Positions 55,601 to 63,812 of a stretch of DNA of 64,000 bases are shown here, piece by piece. Position numbers and translations under genes: made by a program. Numbering within the stretch: the stretch's first letter is position 1; each line of letters starts with the position of its first letter. Below the pieces are notes generated by a model that worked only from the letters and a program-made list of their open reading frames with translations, was not told the origin of the DNA and ran no database searches. The DNA comes from Pirellula sp. SH-Sr6A (GTDB lineage Bacteria; Planctomycetota; Planctomycetia; Pirellulales; Pirellulaceae), in the NCBI RefSeq assembly GCF_001610875.1, contig NZ_CP011272.1, positions 6,470,137 through 6,534,136 of the forward strand, given 5' to 3'.

Positions 55601-56302
55601 ATGTCACAATTCCATTCCAAAGGTGCGAGGACGATCGTCGGAGTCATTGGTGGAATTGCAAGCGGAAAGAGCTTGGTCACCCAGTTGCTTCAGAAGCGAG
55701 GAGCGACGGTCGTCAACGCCGACTCGGTTGCCCACGAAGTGCTGGACGATCCTAAGGTAATCGATGAGATTTGTGCTGTATTCGGTGGAGACGTGCTACG
55801 GACCCATACTGTTGGCAACGGAGTTCCCCCGCAAATTGACCGTAAGAAGATCGCAGCACTGGTGTTTGGGGAAACCGAAATTCACCAAGGGCGACGGGAG
55901 TCCTTGGAAGCGATCGTTCAGCCTCGCATTCGCGAAAGACTGCAGTTCTTGATACAAGATTGGAAGGCCAAAAACACGTGTGGGATACTCGCTCTGGACA
56001 TACCTCTCCTTTTTGAACGCAAATGGGACCAGGTTTGCGATGAAATTTGGTTCGTGGACACCCCGCGTGCGCATCGGGAAACGTACGCGGCGGCTCGCGG
56101 ATGGACCGCAGAGCAATTGAAAGCGCGGGAGGCGGCGCAATTGGGAATCGAGGAAAAGAAGTCGCGATCGACCTGCCTCATCATCAATAACGGGTCGCTC
56201 GATGACCTGGAGCGGCAAGTGGATGCTGCCTTCCATCGCGCCAGGTTCGGGAAGCGAGCTGCGAATGGAGAAGGCAGAGGGGACGTTGCTGGTCGGGCTT
56301 GA
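55601..56302 (+). CDS. coaE: Dephospho-CoA kinase
   Basis: About 233 residues from the ATG at 55601 with AAGGA six bases upstream. The P-loop is IVGVIGGIASGKSLVTQLLQ. Family motifs include GATVVNADSVAHEVLDDPKV (the Asp of CoaE) and NTCGILALDIPLLFERKWDQ (L-D-I-P-L-L-F-E). Later come DTPRAHRETYAAARGWTAEQ, REAAQLGIEEKKSRSTCLII and NNGSLDDLERQVD. It phosphorylates the 3'-OH of dephospho-CoA to give CoA. The last 25 residues are hydrophilic. A gene for exported MsrA follows after 58 bases. Confidence 0.92.
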   Translation: MSQFHSKGARTIVGVIGGIASGKSLVTQLLQKRGATVVNADSVAHEVLDDPKVIDEICAVFGGDVLRTHTVGNGVPPQIDRKKIAALVFGETEIHQGRRESLEAIVQPRIRERLQFLIQDWKAKNTCGILALDIPLLFERKWDQVCDEIWFVDTPRAHRETYAAARGWTAEQLKAREAAQLGIEEKKSRSTCLIINNGSLDDLERQVDAAFHRARFGKRAANGEGRGDVAGRA

Positions 56303-56360
56303 TCCTCGTGCTAGAATGGTATCGGTACGCCTCCCCCCCGATTCCATAAGGACCTACCAA

Positions 56361-57071
56361 ATGTTGCAGTGCAAACCTATTTGTCGACTCGCCCCGGCCT
56401 TGGCAGCTTTCGCCATCCTTGGAGGGATGCTCGTCGCAGCGCCGATTCAGTCATCCAAGCCTTCGGCCAAATCGCAAGAAACCCCTAAGGGTGAGACACA
56501 AGGAGAGAAGAAATTGGAAACGATTACGGTGGGAGGTGGTTGTTTTTGGTGTGTCGAGGCCGTATTCCAACGTGTTCACGGGGTGAGTAAGGTGGTTTCC
56601 GGTTACACAGGGGGCACCAAAAAGAACCCAACCTACAAAGAGGTTTGCACGGGATTGACTGGGCACGCCGAGGTCGCCGCAATTACCTTCGATCCAGAAA
56701 TCGTGTCGCGCGAGCAGATTCTCGTCATCTTTTTTAAGACTCACGATCCCACGACGTTGAATCGGCAAGGCGCTGACATCGGAACACAGTACCGCTCCGC
56801 AGTCTTCTACACCTCGGACGAGCAGCGAGATTCAACCGAAGCGGTAATTAAGAAGATCAACGAAGAGAAGGTCTATAACCAACCGATTGTTACCGAAGTG
56901 ACCCCATTGGACGTCTTCTACCCTGCCGAAGACTACCACCAGAACTATTTCAATCTCAACAAGAGCAACCCGTATTGCCAAAACGTGGTGGCCAGCAAAG
57001 TGGTCAAGTTTGAACGACTGTTCAAAGAATTTTCGGTGAACAATAAGAAGAGCAAGACCAGCAAAGAGTAA
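56361..57071 (+). CDS. msrA: Exported peptide-methionine (S)-S-oxide reductase
   Basis: 236 residues from the ATG at 56361 (AAGGA eight bases upstream). An N-terminal signal/anchor (RLAPALAAFAILGGMLVAAP) leads to a Lys/Gln-rich linker and a MsrA domain: the catalytic cysteine in TVGGGCFWCVEAVFQRVHGV, then VVSGYTGGTKKNPTYKEVCT, THDPTTLNRQGADIGTQYRS and TPLDVFYPAEDYHQNYF. It repairs methionine sulfoxide in proteins; the signal indicates action outside the cytoplasm. It lacks a fused MsrB domain, and no msrB is nearby. Two C-terminal Lys/Ser runs follow the domain. Confidence 0.92.
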   Translation: MLQCKPICRLAPALAAFAILGGMLVAAPIQSSKPSAKSQETPKGETQGEKKLETITVGGGCFWCVEAVFQRVHGVSKVVSGYTGGTKKNPTYKEVCTGLTGHAEVAAITFDPEIVSREQILVIFFKTHDPTTLNRQGADIGTQYRSAVFYTSDEQRDSTEAVIKKINEEKVYNQPIVTEVTPLDVFYPAEDYHQNYFNLNKSNPYCQNVVASKVVKFERLFKEFSVNNKKSKTSKE

Positions 57072-57129
57072 GTCGGGGCTGGGGCCACGTCGAAACGTGG
57101 TCGATTTCGACGAATCAGGAATTGGGCGA

Positions 57130-58662
57130 CTAGTCGAGCGAGTGAGTTCCCAACCGGATCCACTGGCCAGCACCCCGATTCAATTCGATCTCCACTGCGT
57201 CAATCACTGGGCCTTCAGGAATACTATTTTCGAAGTCATCGGGTGGGTTGTTTGCGACCTCGATCGCGAAAAATGGCATGAGCTCCGTTGGAATTTGCAT
57301 CGAGAAGGAGATCGGAACTCCTTGATATAAATCCATGCCTGCGTAGTTGCTATTGTTGCGTTTCTCGATCTGTAATGGCAGCTTTTTGTCTGTTTTCCAG
57401 ACCAATGTAGCGGTGGAAGATTGTTTGTCGGGCGGGGTAAGACTGGTTCGACGCTTGGAAGATTTGCCTTCTCCGTTGGGAATGATTTCACCCCTGCCGA
57501 AAGCATCAATTGATGTAAGATGAGGTTGTTCCCCGACTTGAATGGTACGCCATAAATGGTGATTACCATCGACAATGCGAAGACGCCATCGTCGGACAAA
57601 CTCGTTGGAGGGTGAGTCTGCCAACCGAAGAGAAAGATGATTGGGATCGGATTCGTCCCATTTGAATTCTAAAACCGGCTGAGGACTATCTGGCGATTTC
57701 ACTTCGGCTTGGACGAATACAGACTTTATCGACCGACTCATCTCCATCGCAGAGCTGGATGAATTTCTGCCATTGAGATCTCTTTGCATTTTCCAAGCCG
57801 AAAAGGAATGCCTTTGCTTGGTGTCCCCATCATCGTCCACTTGCTCGAATTCGGCTTCGAGGCGGAGAATAGGTTGGAGTGTTTCGAATTGTGGGCGAGT
57901 GATTTCCCACGGATAGGTTTTGGGTCGAAATCGCATTCCATCGCGCATGCCAACGCCGAACAATTGATTGGTTTCCGTAAATCCTATGAAGGGTGAGGCG
58001 GGATCATGCTCGGTCTGTGGCGGATCGAACCAAAGTCGAAATCCCAATCGGGAAACCAATTCATCCGATTGCCCATTGAAATAATGATTCCTTCCGAAGT
58101 CTCGCTTGGCCTCGTATCTTTTTCCCGCAAGCTGAATGGAAGAAGCGTTGCGCGTCGCGTCGTTAGGCCAAGAGATGCTGCTCGCCGACGACCAGCCACC
58201 TGGCAACCAATCCTTTCCCATTTTCTTTTCGATCGCGAGATTTCCGTCGAGATAAACCGCGAAGCGAAATCCTTCGGCTGGGGAGTCCCCGGTGTAAAGA
58301 GTGACACGATGGTCGCCCGCTGGTATGGAGACTTGTCCGACCACGGGCGGAACACCATCGGCTGAAACCTTGCCAATACCAAGTCGCAGTTCATACTCGG
58401 TGTTCGCTGGAACGTGGGTATTCCACGAATAGAAACTGCTCGCAATCTGGGGGATGGCAGCAAAGGTGACTTGGGTGGCATCTCGAGTTTTGATCTGACT
58501 GGATAATGCCATCAGATCACCATGGGCTCTGCGCAACGACTGATTCTTTCGATATGCGACGTAGGTCGCGAGCCCAATGGCCATCAATGCGGTAATTGTC
58601 AACAAATGACGGAGTGAGAAACGCAGTTCTCCCGCGCGGGGGTGCATGGTTTTATTTCTCAT
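57130..58662 (-). CDS. Membrane-anchored uncharacterised protein, large
   Basis: About 510 residues, starting within the end of the upstream gene (ATG at 58662, AAGGAG four bases before it; an ATG at 58647 without overlap is possible). One N-terminal membrane helix is visible, ELRFSLRHLLTITALMAIGL, which carries the planctomycete F-S-L-R-x-L-L signature. Then comes a periplasmic region with beta-rich segments (VVGQVSIPAGDHRVTLYTGD, FAVYLDGNLAIEKKMG, RWRLRIVDGNHHLWRTIQVG). No domain is recognised; the sugar-binding-like strands are only impressionistic. It forms a pair with the small anchored protein upstream. Confidence 0.65.
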   Translation of the reverse strand: MRNKTMHPRAGELRFSLRHLLTITALMAIGLATYVAYRKNQSLRRAHGDLMALSSQIKTRDATQVTFAAIPQIASSFYSWNTHVPANTEYELRLGIGKVSADGVPPVVGQVSIPAGDHRVTLYTGDSPAEGFRFAVYLDGNLAIEKKMGKDWLPGGWSSASSISWPNDATRNASSIQLAGKRYEAKRDFGRNHYFNGQSDELVSRLGFRLWFDPPQTEHDPASPFIGFTETNQLFGVGMRDGMRFRPKTYPWEITRPQFETLQPILRLEAEFEQVDDDGDTKQRHSFSAWKMQRDLNGRNSSSSAMEMSRSIKSVFVQAEVKSPDSPQPVLEFKWDESDPNHLSLRLADSPSNEFVRRWRLRIVDGNHHLWRTIQVGEQPHLTSIDAFGRGEIIPNGEGKSSKRRTSLTPPDKQSSTATLVWKTDKKLPLQIEKRNNSNYAGMDLYQGVPISFSMQIPTELMPFFAIEVANNPPDDFENSIPEGPVIDAVEIELNRGAGQWIRLGTHSLD

Positions 58663-59389
58663 CATGCTCCTTCTCGGCAAGACAAGTAGGGTCCATATCC
58701 GGGATCGTTTCCCCCTTGATCAATACATTCAACTCCCTTTCACGCGACTTTGGGCAAAGGATGAATTGGCCCCCCGAATAGGTCGTGATCGTTTGGTCGC
58801 CGACTTTTCGATCCTCCGTGGAAAGAGGATTGAAGACGCGTAAAAGAGGAAGGATGGTATTGGCGTCAAAGGAGCGAGGGCCACGATCACTACGAACCAA
58901 TTTTTGGGTCGTCAATTGATCAAAATTTTCAGATGAAAGATCGCTCCAGGTGGTTGTTCCGCTTGAGCCTTCAAAGGAATAGAAAGCGAGAATATGTTCG
59001 CCTTGCTTTTGCATGCTGATCGTTAATAGATGATGGATGGATTCTTTCTTGGGAGTTCCCCAACTCGATCCGTATCCTCCCTGGTGGAAGATCCCGTCTT
59101 TGGAAATATTTCCGCTACCATTCCATTTGATGAAGTCGTAGTTGGGTGGGAGGTAGCAACGAAACTGCCATATCCCGAGCAGGTGGTCTTCGATTTCCGG
59201 TGGGACGTCTGGCGATGCAACTTCCGCAATATAAACGCGCGATTCGTCTTCGATATCCATTTTCCCCAGCTCGGCTTCCAACTGGCGGACATCGGCTGAC
59301 AGCTGCTTGTTTTCATTCGTTAGAAAAACGAATGCGATGATTCCCAGCAGAAAAAGGAGGATGGTTGTCCCTCGTAACAGGTGCTTCAT
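58652..59389 (-). CDS. Membrane-anchored uncharacterised protein, small
   Basis: 245 residues. An N-terminal membrane helix (RGTTILLFLLGIIAFVFLTN) and a short coiled coil (NKQLSADVRQLEAELGKMD) precede a domain with a repeated-looking beta pattern (IWQFRCYLPPNYDFIKWNGS, ISKDGIFHQGGYGSSWGTP, HILAFYSFEGSSGTTTWSDL). No family is recognised. The 3' end overlaps the start of the larger anchored protein by 11 bases, so the two are probably translated together. Confidence 0.65.
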   Translation of the reverse strand: MKHLLRGTTILLFLLGIIAFVFLTNENKQLSADVRQLEAELGKMDIEDESRVYIAEVASPDVPPEIEDHLLGIWQFRCYLPPNYDFIKWNGSGNISKDGIFHQGGYGSSWGTPKKESIHHLLTISMQKQGEHILAFYSFEGSSGTTTWSDLSSENFDQLTTQKLVRSDRGPRSFDANTILPLLRVFNPLSTEDRKVGDQTITTYSGGQFILCPKSRERELNVLIKGETIPDMDPTCLAEKEHDEK

Positions 59390-59468
59390 GACTCAATGCT
59401 TTCCGGATGACAATCAGTGTGGGCCTCCAAACAGACCGCCGCCTCCCCAAAAGCCACCTAAGTGTAAA

Positions 59469-59580
59469 CGTAGCACCGGTCTCTATGTCCCTTGTGCATG
59501 CTGAACGGTGTGCGGGCTAGAGAACCGCACTACGAGGTGATTATATCGGACGGCGTGCGGGGCTGGAGACCCGTGCTACG
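59469..59580. repeat. Cluster of about 29-base dyad repeats
   Basis: Three degenerate copies of one unit: an inverted copy starting CGTAGCACCGGTCTC at 59469, then two direct copies, CGGTGTGCGGGCTAGAGAAC at 59506-59534 and CGGCGTGCGGGGCTGGAGAC at 59551-59580, each ending C-T-A-C-G. The first CGTAGCAC pairs perfectly with the final GTGCTACG, so a large stem-loop is possible. They lie in the 246-base gap between two minus-strand genes. This GCGTGCGG...GAGACC...GCTACG type is reminiscent of dispersed intergenic repeats in planctomycete and other genomes, as far as I recall. Confidence 0.6.
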
Positions 59581-59635
59581 GTTCCTCACTCCAAGTCTGC
59601 ATTGGAGATGAGTGAGGAGACATGGAGGTCTAACG

Positions 59636-60901
59636 TTATTCGGCGGTCAGGTCGCGATCGCGGATACCCAATAGGTATAACACAGCATCGAGTCCCATGG
59701 TGGAAACACGATGCTCGGCCGAGGCACGGACAATTGGCTTGGCGTGAAACGCGATCCCGAGGCCCGCTCTTGCCAACATGGGCAAATCGTTTGCACCGTC
59801 GCCAATCGCAATCAATTGCTTCCGATCGACCTCCTCTGCTTTGGCCAACTGCTCCAGCAAGACCGCTTTGCGTTCCGCGTTGACTATGGTCCCCACAACA
59901 TGGCCGGTCAGTTTCCCGTCTACTATTTCCAATTCATTTGCGAATACGTGATCGATCGACAGCTTCTTCTGAAGGTAGCTCCCGAAGTAGGAAAAGCCTC
60001 CGGAAAGGATAGCGGTTCGATATCCGAAGCGTCGAAGGGTGGAGATCAAGAGTTCAGCCCCTTCGGTTAACTCAAGCCGCTCGGCGATCTTCGGGAGGAC
60101 GCTCGAAGAGAGCCCTTTCAGTAATTGAACACGACGACGAAGCGATTCGTCGAAGTCCAGCTCCCCTCGCATGGCAGCCTCCGTGATTCGACTTACCTCC
60201 TCTCCCACTCCCGCTTCCTTGGCCAATTCATCGATCACCTCGGCTCGCAAAAGGGTCGAGTCCATATCAAAGGCAACAACGCGGCGAATCCGTCGATAGG
60301 CATCGTCCCGTTGCCAAGCCAAATCCAGATCCAATTGACTCGACAACTCCAGCAAACTGGCCTTCAGCACTTTCGCATCACGGGGCTCTCCGCGAATGGA
60401 GAACTCTACGCAGGCTCGCGTAAGTTGGTTGTTGGTTTTACGGGGGGGACGACCAGAGAGCCGCGTGATGACGTCGATATTGAGACCTTGCTCGGCCAGC
60501 ATGCGACTCACCGCGTGGAACTGCTCCGCTGTGACCGCACGTGAAAGGAGTGTCAGGATGAACCTAGATTTTCCTTGTTGACCAACCCACTCGTCGTACT
60601 CGGTATCGGAAATAGGCTTTTGCTTGCCTTTCAGCCCCAGTTCGCCACCCAGCTTGATCGCTTCCTCAACCACTTTGATGCTGTCTTGGCTGGCCGGTAT
60701 TCTGACCAACACCCCCAGCAACAGGGATTGGTGAATGACTGCTTGGTTGACATCGATGATCAAGCAGCCGTAGGTGGCCAGAAGTTCTGTCAAGGAGGAG
60801 GTGATACCCGGGCGATCTTCCCCGGTGAAGTGCAGCAGGACGAGCGCGTCGACTCGATCGTCCCTCAGCTTGTCAGTCTGTTTATCGGATAGGGTACTCA
60901 T
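59636..60901 (-). CDS. serB: Phosphoserine phosphatase with two ACT domains
   Basis: 421 residues. Residues about 15-100 and 110-200 are ACT-type regulatory domains (LVLLHFTGEDRPGITSSLTE; FILTLLSRAVTAEQFHAVSR). The HAD phosphatase domain follows: VVAFDMDSTLLRAEVIDELA (nucleophile Asp, D-x-D-x-T about residue 213), AILSGGFSYFGSYLQKKLSI and QLIAIGDGANDLPMLARAGL. It hydrolyses O-phosphoserine to serine in the last step of serine synthesis. Double ACT-SerB proteins of this length are the usual long SerB. It is a single gene convergent with nothing; 124 bases separate it from the sulfatase gene upstream. Confidence 0.94.
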   Translation of the reverse strand: MSTLSDKQTDKLRDDRVDALVLLHFTGEDRPGITSSLTELLATYGCLIIDVNQAVIHQSLLLGVLVRIPASQDSIKVVEEAIKLGGELGLKGKQKPISDTEYDEWVGQQGKSRFILTLLSRAVTAEQFHAVSRMLAEQGLNIDVITRLSGRPPRKTNNQLTRACVEFSIRGEPRDAKVLKASLLELSSQLDLDLAWQRDDAYRRIRRVVAFDMDSTLLRAEVIDELAKEAGVGEEVSRITEAAMRGELDFDESLRRRVQLLKGLSSSVLPKIAERLELTEGAELLISTLRRFGYRTAILSGGFSYFGSYLQKKLSIDHVFANELEIVDGKLTGHVVGTIVNAERKAVLLEQLAKAEEVDRKQLIAIGDGANDLPMLARAGLGIAFHAKPIVRASAEHRVSTMGLDAVLYLLGIRDRDLTAE

Positions 60902-61025
60902 GGACGGAATTCTAGCGAAGAATCCTCATTCCTCCGAGCCCTACGGGACGGGACGGGGGTAATGCGAAGGCATCCGTTCAACCGTATCCGTTTGATCGCG
61001 TTGGGAACGACCTTCCGACCCGGCG

Positions 61026-63593
61026 TTATTTCGGGCTAATAGGAAGCGGGGCGGCGACTCCCGGACTTTCTTTTTGCAAATCGATGCCGAGAAAGGCTGC
61101 CGCCGTGGCAGCGGTTTGGGCTAGCACGTATTGGTTTCCAGAATCAATCCCATGCACGGGCAGTCCAGGTCCAATCGCTCCAAACCAAACCCGTTCCGAA
61201 CCCACTTGCGATTTACCGTGACTCTTCCATTCATCTCGAACCAATCCTCGTCCGTGATCGCTCGTGAAAAGGAATACCGTTTTGCCTTGGTATTGCGGGA
61301 TCGACTGACAGGTTTCCCATAAGGTTCGAATGAGCGCGTCGTTTTGCTGCGCGGCGGTCAAGTAACGGTCGTATCGACCAGCGTGCGCCCAGTCGTCGGT
61401 CTCTCCGAGCGAAACGAACAAGACCCGCGGTTGGTGAGTTCGGACGTATTCCAGTGCGCCGCCCATCGTGAGCGAATCGTAGCGAACCCCACTGAACTCG
61501 CGAAACAATTGGGCGGAGACCAAATTCAACGCGGCAATTGCCTTCGAGTCTCCTTCTGTAAAGGGCATCCAGCCGGCGTTGACTGGTATTTCGCTACGTT
61601 TGTCATGAATGATGTAAGGAAATACATCCCAGGAGCAGAAGGCAGCTACTTTGCCTCGGTACATCGGTTTGTTATTCAGGATCTCTAGAAACGTCGTATT
61701 CTGATTGTACTTCTTGGCATTGCTGTCGACTTTGGGATCTGGTTTGCCTGTGAGCAGCTCGTTGTATCCCGGGTAAGAGAAATAAAGTCCATTCGAGACG
61801 GCGACCACCGAATCCCGTTCGATATCACCGGCAATCCAACCTTGGTCGGACTCCCATTGACTCCAAAGAAATGGCATCATCACCCGACGACGTTCTTCTG
61901 GAGTCTCTCGCCAAAACGACTCCTTCAAATAGCCGACGTTTTGGACGCCCGCTTCCTTGGTCAAGTACGCGGGGTCTGCGCCGCGGAACACTTCTTCGCC
62001 CCGAAGTCCATCGAGCGTGATCAGCACCACATTTTCGATGGGCTGCTTGGGGGCCACCGCAGGGGCGCTGGACTCGGTCGCGGTGTCCGTCATGTGCAAG
62101 CGAACAGGAAATGTTTCGTTCGATGATGTCTGGCTTAGTAGTGTCTTTTGGAGTTGCTGGACCAGATCCGGACGGCTCGCAGCGACGTCCTTTTGCTCCT
62201 GGGGATCCGATGAAAGGTTATAGAGTACCCAAGGACCGGGTTGGCGAGTCGCGAGCCCCTGCCTTACCAGTTTCCAATCGCCGTCCCTCACTGCAACTTG
62301 CCCTGTGTATTCCGGAAAAACCCAAACCATCGGGGAAGATCGTTTCCATGCGTTTGCTGGTTTCCTCAGAGCGTCCCAAAAACTTTCACCATCCACATCG
62401 TTGGGGGGCTTTAGTTGAGTGGCTTCGCAAAGTGTGGGGAACCAGTCGGGGAAGTAGGTGGCGGCATCGCATGTTGTGTTGGCGGGGATCACACCAGGAA
62501 GCCGCACGATCATCGGGACTCGAATCCCACCTTCGTACACACTCCCCTTGTTACCGCGCAGCGAACCAGCGCTCTCAAAGAACGCGATGTCAGCCCCCCC
62601 AACGTGAAAGGCAGGATCGCCTTTCTGAGGATGCGTTGGTCCGTTGTCGCTCGTGAAGATGACCAATGTCTCGTCGTCGATCCCTTTCTCTTCCAGGATG
62701 GCCATTACCTTTCCGACGTAGCGATCCAGATCGTTCACCATGGCCGCGTAGCCAGCCCTGGGCCTGGGGTGGGGAAGGTATCCGTTTCCGCCTCGATAGA
62801 CTTGCTGGTCCCATTCCTTGGGAAAGGCATCGAGCCGCTCTTTGGGGGGATGGATCGCGACGTGGGGTTCAATGAATGGCAGATAGAGAAAAAAGGGCTT
62901 GTCGCTTGGCTCGCGAAGAAAGGCTTCCGCTTCCGCGAGCATGCGGTCTGGTGCGTAGACTTCACCGATCCAGTCTTCTGCCTTGATCTCGCCCTCAGGT
63001 TGTTTGGCGCTTCCCGGTATGGGTTTGGCATTCAACGCAATACGCTCTTGGTTCAGCCACAGGTGCGAAGGGTAATAGCTGTGGGCGACGGCCTGACAGT
63101 TGTAACCAAAAAAGAGATCAAAGCCCTTTCGATCGGGAGAGCCGGTGCTTCCGACAGGACCTAACCCCCATTTGCCAAACGCGCCGGTTCGATAGCCTGC
63201 CTTTTGAAAGTGCATAGCCAGGGTATAGGAAGATTCCGAGAGAGGCATTTGGCCTTCGCTGAACTCCGGATACTTCAAGCGAGCTTGTTTGTTGCCTCGA
63301 ACCTCGGCATGCCCAAGATGTTTTCCTGTCATCAACGTGCAACGCGCAGGAGCACAGACGGGAGCACCGCTGTAGTGCTGGGTGAACCGGATGCCTTGCG
63401 AGGCCAAGCGGTCTATGTGGGGAGTTGGGATCTTTTCTTGCCCATAACAGCCAAGATCCCTCCATCCCATATCGTCAGCGAGGATCAAGACAACGTTTAG
63501 CGGTTTTGCGGCTTGGACCGCAGTGATTCCTGCATGAACCAGCATGAGGCCAAATGCTAGGCAACGAAACGAAAGGCGGAGGAAGGTGCTCAT
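61026..63593 (-). CDS. Two-domain sulfatase: FGly sulfatase fused to a second phosphatase-superfamily domain
   Basis: 855 residues. A signal peptide (LSFRCLAFGLMLVHAGITAV) is followed by an arylsulfatase domain: NVVLILADDMGWRDLGCYGQ (metal Asp40/41) and SGAPVCAPARCTLMTGKHLG (formylglycine cysteine C80, C-x-P-x-R). It continues with IFTSDNGPTHPQ, RGNKGSVYEGGIRVPMIVRL and YNLSSDPQEQKDVA. From about residue 520 a second alkaline-phosphatase-superfamily domain begins: ENVVLITLDGLRGEEVFRGA, YFSYPGYNELLTGKPDP, FVSLGETDDWAHAGRYDRY and LFTSDHGRGLVRDEW. Its nucleophile position holds Ser-Tyr rather than a C-x-P-x-R, so it is probably a phosphodiesterase or phosphatase-like domain. Sulfatases are typical of planctomycetes degrading algal polysaccharides. 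Confidence 0.88.
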   Translation of the reverse strand: MSTFLRLSFRCLAFGLMLVHAGITAVQAAKPLNVVLILADDMGWRDLGCYGQEKIPTPHIDRLASQGIRFTQHYSGAPVCAPARCTLMTGKHLGHAEVRGNKQARLKYPEFSEGQMPLSESSYTLAMHFQKAGYRTGAFGKWGLGPVGSTGSPDRKGFDLFFGYNCQAVAHSYYPSHLWLNQERIALNAKPIPGSAKQPEGEIKAEDWIGEVYAPDRMLAEAEAFLREPSDKPFFLYLPFIEPHVAIHPPKERLDAFPKEWDQQVYRGGNGYLPHPRPRAGYAAMVNDLDRYVGKVMAILEEKGIDDETLVIFTSDNGPTHPQKGDPAFHVGGADIAFFESAGSLRGNKGSVYEGGIRVPMIVRLPGVIPANTTCDAATYFPDWFPTLCEATQLKPPNDVDGESFWDALRKPANAWKRSSPMVWVFPEYTGQVAVRDGDWKLVRQGLATRQPGPWVLYNLSSDPQEQKDVAASRPDLVQQLQKTLLSQTSSNETFPVRLHMTDTATESSAPAVAPKQPIENVVLITLDGLRGEEVFRGADPAYLTKEAGVQNVGYLKESFWRETPEERRRVMMPFLWSQWESDQGWIAGDIERDSVVAVSNGLYFSYPGYNELLTGKPDPKVDSNAKKYNQNTTFLEILNNKPMYRGKVAAFCSWDVFPYIIHDKRSEIPVNAGWMPFTEGDSKAIAALNLVSAQLFREFSGVRYDSLTMGGALEYVRTHQPRVLFVSLGETDDWAHAGRYDRYLTAAQQNDALIRTLWETCQSIPQYQGKTVFLFTSDHGRGLVRDEWKSHGKSQVGSERVWFGAIGPGLPVHGIDSGNQYVLAQTAATAAAFLGIDLQKESPGVAAPLPISPK

Positions 63594-63778
63594 AGGTGGG
63601 ATCCGCGAAGCGGAAAAGAGGATGAAAATGCCGATGCGTACAGTATGAACAGCTTTTCCACCGCGATGTTTGCGGGGACTTCGGTGCAGCGAAAAAATTC
63701 TCCGACCGTTTCGAGCGGTCTTTACCGCATCTTCATCATCGGTCGGGCCCTTTTTTAGAATCCTTTCGACGTCCCAAT

Positions 63779-63806
63779 TTGACTTGAATGCTAGCGTTCT
63801 TAAAAT
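63779..63806 (+). promoter_or_regulatory. Sigma70-type promoter before the candidate RNA
   Basis: TTGACT (63779-63784), 16-base spacer, TAAAAT (63801-63806). Five of six -35 positions and four to five of six -10 positions match the bacterial consensus. No gene start follows inside the window. Confidence 0.5.
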
Positions 63807-63812
63807 CGCGTC

